Source: Halorubrum halodurans
GTDB taxonomy: Archaea > Halobacteriota > Halobacteria > Halobacteriales > Haloferacaceae
Length of the DNA stretch: 45,791 nucleotides
NCBI RefSeq assembly: GCF_002252985.1
Contig: NZ_NHPJ01000003.1
Location: forward strand, 1-45,791
Reading direction: 5' to 3'
Both the position numbers and the translations under genes were made by a program. This document shows, one piece after another, positions 6,757-14,955 of the stretch (the first letter of the stretch is position 1; each line of letters begins with the position of its first letter). The notes below the pieces were generated by a model. The model was not told where the DNA came from, ran no database searches, and worked only from the letters and a program-made list of their open reading frames with translations.

Positions 6757-7065
6757 CTACCGATCGCGCTCCGTGGGACGGGTCGGCTCCGTCCCGCTCG
6801 ACGCGTCGCCGTTGGCGGCGGCGTCCGCCTCGCGTTCCGTCGCGTCGGCGAACCGCTGTGCCGCGTCGGCGACGGCGTCGAGGACGGCGAACGTCCGGTA
6901 GGAGAGGTACGCGCCCGCCGTCAGGGACCCGGCGACCAGGACGGCGAGAAGCAGCTCCGCGACGATCAGGACGCCGTACACGAGCACGAGGAGAGCCAGG
7001 GCGGCGAGGGCCGCCCCGCCTCGAGTGCGCAGCGCCTCGGAGGGAGAGAGCGGGTCGTGGACCAT
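6757..7065 (-). CDS. Small haloarchaeal membrane protein, unknown function
   Basis: A 102-residue protein. The N-terminal 15 residues are polar. Two hydrophobic helices (about 18-38 and 38-58) follow, then an amphipathic stretch FAVLDAVADAAQRFADATEREADAAA that looks helical and may form a coiled coil, then a disordered Thr/Pro/Glu/Arg tail. No family is recognised. The start ATG 7065 has an AT-rich TATA-like TTTTTAA about 27 bases upstream (near 7091-7097). Confidence 0.7.
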   Translation of the reverse strand: MVHDPLSPSEALRTRGGAALAALALLVLVYGVLIVAELLLAVLVAGSLTAGAYLSYRTFAVLDAVADAAQRFADATEREADAAANGDASSGTEPTRPTERDR

Positions 7066-7090
7066 GCCGGCGGCTACCGCGGCCGGCTAC

Positions 7091-7097
7091 TTAAAAA
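7091..7097 (-). promoter_or_regulatory. TATA-like box for the 6757-7065 gene
   Basis: TTTTTAA on the minus strand is about 27-29 bases before ATG 7065, the usual spacing for a leaderless haloarchaeal mRNA. Confidence 0.5.
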
Positions 7098-7146
7098 CTG
7101 AAGGCGGGTGATCCGTCGGGCGGCAGTCGCCGGATCGCTCGTCGGA

Positions 7147-9072
7147 TCAGTCGTCGGCGGGTGCCGCCGAGTCGCCGGCGGAGACGCCCGTTCCGGGGCC
7201 GATGTCGATCCCGAGCTCGTCGAGCTTCTCGTCGGGGACGACGCCGTCGACCCAGCCGCGGTGCTCGTAGTACTCCTCCTTCATCAGGTCCAGTTCGGCG
7301 AGCTCCCCCTCGCTCGCGCCCTGACCGGGGATCGCGTCGGGGTGGCCCTCCACGAACCGGCCGGGGAGGCTGTCGTCCTCGCCGTCGAAGCCCGCGAGGT
7401 TGTTGAAGTAGCGCTCGAGGTTGTAGATCCGCTCGCCGGCCTCGAACAGCTCGTCCTCCGTGACCTCGCGGCCGGTCATGCCGCTGTACTGGAGGACGTA
7501 CTCCTCGATCCCCTCCGCGAACGCGTTGAACTTACAGATGTCGAAGGAGTCGGAGATCGCGTGGAGGTCCTGGAAGGTGGCGGTGAGCTCGCCTTTGCCC
7601 TCCCACTCGTAGGGATCCACCTTCTCCGGGATCCCGAGGATCTCCGCCGCGGGCGTGTACCCGCGCAGGTGACACGCGCCGCGGTTCGAGGTGGCGAACG
7701 CGATCGCCATCCCCTTCATACAGCGCGGGTCGTACGCCGCGATGCTCTGGCCCTTGACCGAGAGCTTGTTGTCGTGGGCGTCCTTGCGCTCGCCGATCCG
7801 GTCGGGCCCCTCCGCGAGGAGGTCGCCCAGTTCGGTCGAGCGGTTGCCGATCTCGTCGATGAGGTCGACCATCCGCTCGGAGTCGCCCCAGTCGATGCCG
7901 ACGTCGAGTTTGCCCTCCTCCGTCATCTCCATCGCCATCGCCATCGTGTTGCCGACCTCGATGGTGTCGACGCCCACGTCGTTACACCGCTCGAGCATCA
8001 GGGCGATCTCGTCGCGGTCGGTGTGTCCGGAGTTCGGGCCGAGCGCCCACGCGGACTCGTACTCGTACGACTCCGTGCGGACGTTCATGTCCTGGCCCTT
8101 GTGGTGGAGCTGGACCTCGACCTCCTTCTTACACGCCACGGGACAGGAGTGACACGTCGGCTCGTCGACGAGGATGTTCTCGCGGACGTTCTCGCCGGAG
8201 ACGCGCTCGGCGTCGACGTCGATCCCCTCGGTGCCGTTGTACGCCTCCGTGGAGGTGTACTTCGCGTTCTTGGTGGGGAGCCCGTCCATCTCCTCGGTCG
8301 CGTTCATCAGGACGTTGGTGCCGTACATCGAGAGCCCGCCCTCGTTCGGCGCGGTGACGTCGGACTCCCGGATGACCTCCATCGCCTGCTGATACCCCTC
8401 CTTGAACGTCTCGGGGTCCGCCGGCTTCGGCATGTCCGTGCCGCTCTTCACGACGACCGCCTTCACGCCCTTCGAGCCCATCACCGCGCCGGTGCCGCCG
8501 CGGCCCGAGGCGCGGTCGTCCTCGTTCATCACGCAGGCGTACCGGACGCCGTTCTCGCCGGCCTGTCCGATCGCCATCACCGAGAGGTTCTTGCCGACCG
8601 ACCCCTCGACCTCCTCGCCGAGCTCGTCGACCGTGTCGTGGACGCCCTTCCCCCAGACGTGGGAGGCGTCGCGGATCTCCACGTCGCCGTCCTCGACGAC
8701 GAGGTAGACGGGGTCGTCGCTCGCGCCGTCGAGCAGGATCCCGTCGAGGCCGGCCCACTTGAGCCGCGCACCCGACCAGCCGCCGTGGTGGGAGTCGGTG
8801 ACGGTCCCCGTCAGCGGGGACTTCGTCACCAGGGCGATCCGGCCGCTCATCACGGTCTGGGTGCCCGTCAGCGGCCCGGTCATGAACGCCAGCCGGTTGT
8901 CCGGCCCCATCGGGTCGACGTCGGGGCCGGCGTCGAAGACGTACTTGACGCCCAGCCCGCGCGCGCCGATGTACTTCTCCGCGTCCTCGTCGTCGATCCC
9001 GTGGTACTCGACCGCCCCGTCGGTGAGATCGACCTGTGCAACTCGGTCCCTGTAGCCGCCCATTTCGGTCAT
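7147..9072 (-). CDS. aor: Tungsten-dependent aldehyde:ferredoxin oxidoreductase
   Basis: A 641-residue AOR-family enzyme that oxidises aldehydes to acids and reduces ferredoxin, using tungstobispterin and one 4Fe-4S cluster. Family features: N-terminal GGYRDRVAQVDLTDG; the pterin-binding RASGRGGTGAVMGSKGVKA (about residues 188-206); cluster ligands CHSCPVAC at about 306-313 and the distant Cys in SFDICKFNAF (about 512). The length matches the family. The open frame begins at ATG 9072 (MTEMGG), but the TATA-like box at 9086-9094 is 27 bases from the second ATG at 9063 (MGGYRD), so a leaderless start at 9063 is equally likely. moaA at 31066 could serve its pterin cofactor. Confidence 0.93.
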   Translation of the reverse strand: MTEMGGYRDRVAQVDLTDGAVEYHGIDDEDAEKYIGARGLGVKYVFDAGPDVDPMGPDNRLAFMTGPLTGTQTVMSGRIALVTKSPLTGTVTDSHHGGWSGARLKWAGLDGILLDGASDDPVYLVVEDGDVEIRDASHVWGKGVHDTVDELGEEVEGSVGKNLSVMAIGQAGENGVRYACVMNEDDRASGRGGTGAVMGSKGVKAVVVKSGTDMPKPADPETFKEGYQQAMEVIRESDVTAPNEGGLSMYGTNVLMNATEEMDGLPTKNAKYTSTEAYNGTEGIDVDAERVSGENVRENILVDEPTCHSCPVACKKEVEVQLHHKGQDMNVRTESYEYESAWALGPNSGHTDRDEIALMLERCNDVGVDTIEVGNTMAMAMEMTEEGKLDVGIDWGDSERMVDLIDEIGNRSTELGDLLAEGPDRIGERKDAHDNKLSVKGQSIAAYDPRCMKGMAIAFATSNRGACHLRGYTPAAEILGIPEKVDPYEWEGKGELTATFQDLHAISDSFDICKFNAFAEGIEEYVLQYSGMTGREVTEDELFEAGERIYNLERYFNNLAGFDGEDDSLPGRFVEGHPDAIPGQGASEGELAELDLMKEEYYEHRGWVDGVVPDEKLDELGIDIGPGTGVSAGDSAAPADD

Positions 9073-9085
9073 GTAATGCTCTTTC

Positions 9086-9094
9086 GTTATATAC
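9086..9094 (-). promoter_or_regulatory. TATA box for the aor gene
   Basis: The minus strand reads GTATATAAC. Its centre is about 18 bases from ATG 9072 but 27 from ATG 9063. By the spacing seen at other genes here, this favours the inner ATG as the leaderless start. Confidence 0.6.
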
Positions 9095-9274
9095 GGTCCA
9101 GAGCGTGTTAGGCCTTCACGTGAGACGGAAACCGAAACCGGTTACGCCCGCACGTGAGTCGCCGGCGCGGAGTGGCGCGGGATCCCTCCCGCGAGCGATC
9201 GCTGACCGACGACCGCCGAGCGACGGACGGGTCCACCGAAGCACGTAACCGACCGGGCGGGGAATCACGCCTCC

Positions 9275-9736
9275 GTGAACGCCCCTCGTTCTCCCGCGAG
9301 CGACCCGGTCTCCGACGATCCGCCGGAACGCACCGCGTGGGACCGGTGGCGGCCGGCGGCCTCGTTCGCCGCGCTCGTGGTCGTCGCGTCGGTCGTCCCG
9401 GTTCCCGGAGGCGGGGGCGGCGGTGGTCTCGGAGCCGGCGGGAGCGGCGGCGTCGCGGGCGTCATCGTGCTCACCGACCCGTTCCACCTCGTCGGCTACG
9501 CGGTCCTCGCGGCGCTGTCGGCGCGCGCGACGGGTCGAGACGGCCGCGGGCTGCTCCTCGCGGCCGCGGTCGCGGTCGCGGTCGGTTTCGGCGTCGAACT
9601 CCTCCAGACCGCGGTCCCGTGGCGGACGTTCGCGTGGCGGGACGCGCTCGTCAACGCGGTCGGGGCGGCCGCGGGCGCCCTCGTCGTCGCGGCTCGGGCC
9701 GCGCGCGGCGCGATCGGGGCCGCCGGGCGTCGCTGA
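9275..9736 (+). CDS. VanZ-like membrane protein
   Basis: A 153-residue protein starting at GTG. After a polar N-terminus (to about residue 25) come four hydrophobic helices. These include the VanZ-like pattern DPFHLVGYAVLAALSARA and GFGVELLQTAVPWRTFAWRDALVNAVGAAAGAL, where the Glu-Leu-Gln and Asp-Asn positions are typical. A Gly-rich run (GGGGGGGLGAGGSGG) separates helix 1 from the rest. VanZ-family proteins are small membrane proteins of mostly unknown function (one confers teicoplanin resistance in bacteria). The start is uncertain because no clear TATA or ribosome site is seen. Confidence 0.75.
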   Translation: MNAPRSPASDPVSDDPPERTAWDRWRPAASFAALVVVASVVPVPGGGGGGGLGAGGSGGVAGVIVLTDPFHLVGYAVLAALSARATGRDGRGLLLAAAVAVAVGFGVELLQTAVPWRTFAWRDALVNAVGAAAGALVVAARAARGAIGAAGRR

Positions 9737-9796
9737 GGCGGTTCCCCGGAGCTCGATGGGGAGAATATTTGTGACGGGCAGAGAGAAGTCCCGGCC

Positions 9797-10252
9797 ATGG
9801 TCCCCACAGAGCTGACCGTCCTCTCCGCGTTCGCCGCCGTCGTGTTGCTCATCTGGTCGCCGCTCCTGGCCATCGAACGGCTCCGGGCGCTGTTCGTCTG
9901 GCCGACGCGCACCCTCCTCGCGAACTACCTCGTCGTCGGGGCGGGCGTGGTCGTGGTTCAGGTGCTCTCGTACTTCGGCGTGGCCCTCCTCGTCGCCGGC
10001 ACCGGCTCCGTCACGGGCGGGGAGGCGGCCGGGATCGTCGCGGGCGTCATCGCCGCGAACGTCCTCGTTCCCGGCGCGGCGGCCGTCGCCTGCCTGCGGT
10101 TCCTCCCCGACCGTGGGGTCTGGACGCCCGAGGGGACGGGACTCGGCGGCCGCGTCGCGCTCGCGGTCGGCGTGGGCTGGTACGCGGTCGTCGCGTCGGT
10201 CACCTTCCTCGCGTTCGCGCTCGGGATCATGCTCGTGAACCTCCCGACGTGA
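9797..10252 (+). CDS. Haloarchaeal four-helix membrane protein, unknown function
   Basis: A 151-residue protein with four strongly hydrophobic segments. After the first helix it has the motif IERLRALFVWPTRTLLANY, and between helices 3 and 4 LRFLPDRGVWTPEGTGLGGR. I do not recognise it. ATG 9797 is preceded by an AT-rich GAATATTT at 9763-9770. It lies 60 bases after the VanZ-like gene on the same strand but seems to have its own promoter. Confidence 0.75.
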   Translation: MVPTELTVLSAFAAVVLLIWSPLLAIERLRALFVWPTRTLLANYLVVGAGVVVVQVLSYFGVALLVAGTGSVTGGEAAGIVAGVIAANVLVPGAAAVACLRFLPDRGVWTPEGTGLGGRVALAVGVGWYAVVASVTFLAFALGIMLVNLPT

Positions 10253-10300
10253 TCGCCGACCCGCCGGCGTGAGCGTCACCCTTCCGACGTGACGACACGG

Positions 10301-10307
10301 CTTTACG
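10301..10307 (+). promoter_or_regulatory. TATA-like box for raSEA
   Basis: CTTTACG lies 23-29 bases before ATG 10330 in a GC-rich gap. Confidence 0.45.
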
Positions 10308-10329
10308 CGCTCGGCCGCTTCCCCCGCCA

Positions 10330-11424
10330 ATGAGCCAACCGAGCCCCGAGGCCTACGAGCAGGGGCGCGGCATGGATGCGCACAACGCGGTCATGCGCGA
10401 CATCCGCGCCGAGCGCTCGGAGACGTACGACCCGACGGAGCCGACCAGGGTCTGGATCGACGAGGACAACACCCCCGACGGGGTGGTGAACTCGCTCACG
10501 ATCATCTTAAACACCGGCGGCTGCCGCTGGGCCCGCGCCGGCGGCTGTACGATGTGCGGCTACGTCGCCGAGTCCGTCGAGGGCGGCAGCGTGAGCCACG
10601 AGGACCTGATCACCCAGATCGAGGCCTGCTTGGAACACGAGCGCGAGAACGCCGCGGAGCCCGCCGAGCTGATCAAGATCTACACCTCCGGCTCCTTCCT
10701 CGACGAGCGCGAGGTCCCGGCGGAGACGCGGCAAGCGATCGCGGAGACGTTCGCGGACCGCGACCGGATCGTCGTCGAGTCGCTGCCGGACTTCGTGAGT
10801 CGGGAGAAGATCGGCGACTTCGCCGACCACGGGATCGCGACCGACGTGGCGGTCGGGCTCGAGACCGCGACCGACCGCGTCCGGCGCGACTGCGTCAACA
10901 AGTACTTCGACTTCGCGGACTTCGAGGACGCCTGCGCCGAGGCGGCCGCCGCGGACGACGCCTTCGACGCCGACGTGGGCGTCAAGGCGTACCTCCTCCT
11001 GAAGCCGCCGTTCCTCGCGGAGCCCGAGGCCGCCGCCGACATGGTCGACTCGATCCGCCGGTGTGCCGCCGTCGAGGGCTGTCACACCGTCTCGATGAAC
11101 CCGACCAACGTCCAGCGGTACACGATGGTCGACGAGCTGTTCTTCGAGGGCGGCTACCGCCCGCCGTGGCTCTGGACGGTCGCGCACGTGCTCGAGGAGA
11201 CCGCCGACGTCGACGCCATCGTCGTCTCCGACCCGGTCGGTCACGGCTCCGACCGCGGCGCGCACAACTGCGGCGAGTGCGACGACCGGGTCCAGACCGC
11301 GATCAAGGACTTCGACAAACGCCAGGACCCGAGCGTCTTCGAGCAGGTCTCGTGTGCCTGTGAGGACACCTGGGAGGTCGTCATGGCGGAGGAGACGAGC
11401 TACAACATGCCCCTGGCGCGGTAG
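10330..11424 (+). CDS. raSEA: Archaeosine synthase radical SAM subunit RaSEA
   Basis: A 364-residue radical SAM protein. RaSEA forms a complex with ArcS and converts the lysine adduct of preQ0 at position 15 of tRNA into archaeosine. The cluster-binding cysteines are Cys65, Cys73 and Cys76 in GGCRWARAGGCTMCGY, a C-x7-C-x2-C spacing rather than the classic C-x3-C-x2-C. Other features are KIYTSGSFLDEREV, VVESLPDFVSREKI, GLETATDRVRRDCVNK and a C-terminal Cys pair region HNCGECDD and CACED that may bind a metal. The length matches the Elp3-like archaeosine family. arcS is not in the window. The start ATG 10330 is supported by a TATA-like box 27 bases upstream. Confidence 0.9.
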   Translation: MSQPSPEAYEQGRGMDAHNAVMRDIRAERSETYDPTEPTRVWIDEDNTPDGVVNSLTIILNTGGCRWARAGGCTMCGYVAESVEGGSVSHEDLITQIEACLEHERENAAEPAELIKIYTSGSFLDEREVPAETRQAIAETFADRDRIVVESLPDFVSREKIGDFADHGIATDVAVGLETATDRVRRDCVNKYFDFADFEDACAEAAAADDAFDADVGVKAYLLLKPPFLAEPEAAADMVDSIRRCAAVEGCHTVSMNPTNVQRYTMVDELFFEGGYRPPWLWTVAHVLEETADVDAIVVSDPVGHGSDRGAHNCGECDDRVQTAIKDFDKRQDPSVFEQVSCACEDTWEVVMAEETSYNMPLAR

Positions 11425-11463
11425 CGGGGCTCAGGGGCCCGTCCGGGCGGAGATCGCCCGAAC

Positions 11464-12867
11464 TCACTCGTCGTCCGTCGGCGTTTCGGTCGCCCCGGAT
11501 TCCGTCGGCGGACTCTCGGTCGGCGACTCCTCGGCCGGGTCGGTCGCGGCCGCCGCGGCCGCCGCGGTCGATTCGGTCATCGCAGAGTCGGCGTTCCGGC
11601 GCATCCGTCGCCCGAGCAGGTGGACGAGGACCGCGCCGACGAGCACCAGCGCGCCGGAGGCGGCGAAGCCCAGTTCGTAGCTCGCGGCGGCGAGTCGGCC
11701 GCCGATCACGCTGCCTGCGGCCCCGGCGAGGGCGCTCAACGCGGCGTACACGCCGAGCGCCTCGCCGCGAACGGAGAGCGGCGCGAGCCGGGTCACGAGC
11801 GTTCCGGCGGTGACCGCGATCACGGCCCAGGTGAGTCCGACGAGTCCGAACACGGCCCCCATCCCGAGATAGCCGAGCGTCGAGACCCCGAGCGCAACCC
11901 CGACGACGGCGACGAGCGGGAACGCGATCCCCCGCGCCGTGAGCCCCACGACCTGTATCGACATCGGGTCGCGCCGTCCGGAGAGCTCCCCGACCCGCTC
12001 GAAGAACGCCGCCGAGGCGACGCTGCTGACCAGGTAGAGACCGAACACCCCGTCCGACCCGACGCCGACGTCCGTGAGGTACGCCGGCAGCGGCGCGAAG
12101 AAGGCGGCGAAGCCGGTGAAACACAGCGAAAGCGCGCCGAAGTAGAGCGCGAGCGTCGGAGTGAAGCGGTCGGCGATCCGCTCCGGGTGGAGCCGCCGGA
12201 AGTCCGCGCGACCGACGGCGAACGGGAACGTCGCCGCCCGGACGCTGAAGCGATTCGCCTGCCGGAGCGCGCGCCGGAGCCGCCGGGGCGACACGTCCGC
12301 CGACTCGGCGTCGGGCGGGAGCCACCGGACCGAGGCGAGGAGGCCGACGCCCGCGACGGCGGCCAGCGCGAGGAGGAGCCCGTCCACGCCGCTCCCGCCG
12401 CCGAGGCGGGCCGCGACCCCGGTCCACACCGCACCGAGGAGCAGCCCGAGCGCCCAGCCGATCCCCTGGTACTCGTTCAGCTCGCCGATCCGCGCGCTCC
12501 ACTCGGGTTCGGGCGCGCCGGCGACCGCGAGCAGGGTGACGACGGGCGTCGCGGACGCGGAGGCGAACCAGACGACGCCGTTGGCGGCGATCACGGCCGG
12601 AATCGACTCGAGGGCGGGGAGGAGCCCGAGCGTCGCCGCGAGGAGCGCGAGCGCGGCGAGCACGAACCCCCGTCGCCGTCCCGTCCGGTCGGCGAGCCGA
12701 CCGAAGACGAGCGCGCCCGGAACCCCGACCGCCGCCGCGACCGCGGCGAGGGTGCCGAGCGTGGCCGCCGATCCGCCGAGATCGACGACGTACAACGGGA
12801 CGACGAGCGACGCGCCCCCGAAGGCGACCGACGCCAGCCCCCACGCGTACAGCCACGACTTCGACAT
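11464..12867 (-). CDS. Major facilitator superfamily transporter
   Basis: A 467-residue integral membrane protein with about 12 hydrophobic helices. The MFS motif A appears between helices 2 and 3 as GRLADRTGRRRGFVLA (about residues 62-77). The first residues are MSKSWLYAWGLASVAFGGAS. The central cytoplasmic loop is Arg-rich (SPRRLRRALRQANRF). The C-terminus is a disordered Ala/Thr/Glu/Ser tail. The substrate cannot be read from sequence; a proton-coupled exporter is the most likely role. The open frame extends to 12987, but that part translates the 18-base tandem repeat at 12904-12975, so I start at ATG 12867. Confidence 0.85.
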   Translation of the reverse strand: MSKSWLYAWGLASVAFGGASLVVPLYVVDLGGSAATLGTLAAVAAAVGVPGALVFGRLADRTGRRRGFVLAALALLAATLGLLPALESIPAVIAANGVVWFASASATPVVTLLAVAGAPEPEWSARIGELNEYQGIGWALGLLLGAVWTGVAARLGGGSGVDGLLLALAAVAGVGLLASVRWLPPDAESADVSPRRLRRALRQANRFSVRAATFPFAVGRADFRRLHPERIADRFTPTLALYFGALSLCFTGFAAFFAPLPAYLTDVGVGSDGVFGLYLVSSVASAAFFERVGELSGRRDPMSIQVVGLTARGIAFPLVAVVGVALGVSTLGYLGMGAVFGLVGLTWAVIAVTAGTLVTRLAPLSVRGEALGVYAALSALAGAAGSVIGGRLAAASYELGFAASGALVLVGAVLVHLLGRRMRRNADSAMTESTAAAAAAATDPAEESPTESPPTESGATETPTDDE

Positions 12868-12903
12868 GCCTGTCACCACGCGTCCGGGGACACATAACTC
12901 GGG

Positions 12904-12975
12904 CGGGCGGCGCGGTTCAGGCGGACGGCGCGGTTCAGGTGAGCGGAGCGGGTCGGGCGGACGGAACGATCCGGG
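12904..12975. repeat. Four degenerate 18-base tandem units
   Basis: Units at 12904-12921, 12922-12939, 12940-12957 and 12958-12975 have the form CGGACGGCGCGGTTCAGG. Units 1 and 2 differ at one base; units 3 and 4 are diverged. They lie between the MFS start (12867, minus) and the DUF2209-like gene (plus), so they may lie in or near both promoters. Confidence 0.7.
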
Positions 12976-13012
12976 CGGGAACTTCAAGCCGAGGGGGGAC
13001 CTACGCCGCGGT

Positions 13013-13436
13013 ATGGTTCGAACGCACGCGGTCGGCGCGCCAACCGGGGTGGCCCGCTCCCGCCCCTGAGATCGTCGGCGTCGACATCAGCGGCCGCCAC
13101 GAGGAGGACGGGGAGTACCTGATGGTCGCGGCCGCGGTCCACGCGGCGATCGACTCCAGCCGGATCCGCTCGGTCGAGGGGATCGGGTTCGCCAGCGCCC
13201 GCGAGGGGCCGACGCTGGAGGCGACCGTCGACCTCGTCGCCGAGGCGGTCGGGAACCTCCCCGAGCCGCCGGCGTGTCCGATCGTCTCCGAGCACGGCGA
13301 GTTCTACGAGGAGCCCGCCGAGCGGGTCGGGTTGAGCTTCCAGCCCGAGTTTAAATACGTCGAGAGCATAGGCGAACGCGAAACAGTGCAGGCCGCACAC
13401 CACGCCGCGTACGCCGCTCGGGGGCTGCTCCTGTGA
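13013..13436 (+). CDS. DUF2209-like protein, start region apparently frameshifted
   Basis: The main body (from 13070, PEIVGVDISGRHEEDGEYLMVAAAVHA) is a haloarchaeal protein of the DUF2209 type directly upstream of hflX. That frame has no nearby ATG upstream. Its open frame reaches only GTG 12939 inside the tandem repeat and adds an unlikely N-terminus. ATG 13013 in the next frame reads MVRTHAVGAPTGVARSRP and then stops at 13067-13069, exactly where the family sequence begins. Removing one C from the CCCC run at 13063-13066 joins the two into a natural protein of about 140 residues. So either there is a one-base sequencing or assembly error, or the gene is broken. The function is unknown. Its stop overlaps the hflX GTG. 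Confidence 0.6.
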
Positions 13437-14842
13437 CGGGGGACGCCGACCGGGGGGCGTCGACGGATCGGACGGAACGAAGCGCCCGACCGGACCGAGG
13501 AGCCGAACGCGCGGACCGGGGAGGCGGCGGCGAGCCGACCGGCGACCGCCGGGCGATCGTCGCGAAGCGCGTCGACGCCGGCGACGCCGACCTGACCGAG
13601 ATCTCCCGGCTCGCGGAGGCCGCGGGCTACGCGGTCGTCGGCGGGCTCACCCAGACCCGCACCGAGGACGCCGCGTTCATGTTCGGGGAGGGGAAGGTCG
13701 CGGAGCTTCGCGACCTCGTCCGCGAGCGCGACGCCGACTGCGTCGTGATCGACAACGACGTGGGACCCTACCAGACGTTCAACGTCGGCGGAAAACTGCC
13801 CGAGGGCGTCGAGGTGATCGACCGCTTCACGCTCATCCTCGAGATCTTCGGCCAGCGAGCCAACACGCGGAAGGCGCAACTCCAGGTCGAGCTGGCGGAG
13901 CTGCGGTACGAGCTCCCACGCGCGGAGGCGAAGGCCAGCCTGGCGAAACGCGACGAGCGCCCCGGCTTCATGGGGCTCGGCGAGTACGACGAGAGCGTCG
14001 AGCGCGACATCAAACGCCAGATCTCCGAGATCCGCGACGAGCTGGAGTCGATCGCGGAGAAGGAGCAGGCCCGCCGCGAGCAGCGCCGCGACTCCGGGTT
14101 CGACCTCGTCGCGCTCGCGGGCTACACCAACGCGGGCAAGTCGACGCTGATGCGGCAGCTGGCCGCCGAGCTCGACGTCGACGAGAACGAGGACCGCCAC
14201 CCCGACCTCGCGCGGACCGCCGAGTCCGAGGACATGCTGTTCACCACGCTCGGCACGACGACCCGGCGGGCGGAGATGGAGAAGCGGGACGTCCTCTTGA
14301 CGGACACGGTCGGGTTCATCGCGGACCTCCCCCACTGGCTCGTCGAGTCGTTCGAGTCGACGCTGGACTCGGTGTACCGCGCGGACCTGGTGTTGCTCGT
14401 CGTGGACGCGAGCGAGCCGGTCCCGGAGATGCGCGAGAAGCTCGTGACGAGCCACGACACCCTGTACGAGCGCAACGAGGCCCCCATCGTCACCGTCTTC
14501 AACAAGATCGACCGGCTCGACCCCGGCGAGCTGGCGGACAAACGCGCCGCGCTCTCCGGGCTCGCGCCGGACCCGGTCGCCGTCTCGGCGCGGACGGGCG
14601 CGGGCGTCGCGGAGCTTCGCGACCGGGTGGAGGCGGAGCTCCCGGAGTGGGAGCGCGAGCGGCTGGTGGTGCCCGTCTCCGACGACGCGATGAGCCTCGT
14701 CTCGTGGGTCCACGACCACGCGCACGTCGACGAGGAGACGTACGCGGACGAGCAGGTCACGCTCGCCTTCGAGGCCAAGCCGTCCATCGTCTCGCGCGCG
14801 CGTGCGAAGGCGGCGGAGCTGGCCCCGGCGAGTTCGACGTAG
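13433..14842 (+). CDS. hflX: GTPase HflX
   Basis: A 469-residue ribosome-associated GTPase; in bacteria HflX splits stalled ribosomes after stress. The first 35 residues are a variable charged extension. The N-terminal HflX domain follows (EGKVAELRDLVRERDADCVV, then DRFTLILEIFGQRANTRKAQLQVELAELRYELPR) and a coiled-coil region (about 185-220). The G domain has a P-loop GYTNAGKST (about 229-237), switch DTVGFIADLPHWLVESF (about 292), NKID (about 358-361) and SART. The start GTG 13433 overlaps the previous stop as GTGA, so translation is probably coupled. Total length is somewhat above the bacterial norm because of the N-terminal extension. Confidence 0.93.
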   Translation: MTGDADRGASTDRTERSARPDRGAERADRGGGGEPTGDRRAIVAKRVDAGDADLTEISRLAEAAGYAVVGGLTQTRTEDAAFMFGEGKVAELRDLVRERDADCVVIDNDVGPYQTFNVGGKLPEGVEVIDRFTLILEIFGQRANTRKAQLQVELAELRYELPRAEAKASLAKRDERPGFMGLGEYDESVERDIKRQISEIRDELESIAEKEQARREQRRDSGFDLVALAGYTNAGKSTLMRQLAAELDVDENEDRHPDLARTAESEDMLFTTLGTTTRRAEMEKRDVLLTDTVGFIADLPHWLVESFESTLDSVYRADLVLLVVDASEPVPEMREKLVTSHDTLYERNEAPIVTVFNKIDRLDPGELADKRAALSGLAPDPVAVSARTGAGVAELRDRVEAELPEWERERLVVPVSDDAMSLVSWVHDHAHVDEETYADEQVTLAFEAKPSIVSRARAKAAELAPASST

Positions 14843-14925
14843 CCGGTTCGGTCGCCGACGCCGGTGCGGTCGACGTGACCGGCCCGCTCGATCGCCGGTC
14901 GGTTCGCCGGGGGTATCACCGCAAC

Positions 14926-14933
14926 ACATAATT
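14926..14933 (+). promoter_or_regulatory. TATA box for the REC-PAS regulator
   Basis: ACATAATT is centred about 26-27 bases before ATG 14956, in an AT-rich patch. Confidence 0.55.
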
Positions 14934-14955
14934 GTTCGTTATTCCATGCTAGCCC

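Noticed and set aside
7108..9111. 667-codon plus-strand ORF opposite aor
   Set aside because: The minus strand encodes a full AOR enzyme with all motifs; the plus frame is its mirror.
11620..12897. 425-codon plus-strand ORF opposite the MFS transporter
   Set aside because: Composition is Arg/Glu/Gly noise; the minus-strand protein has 12 membrane helices and motif A.
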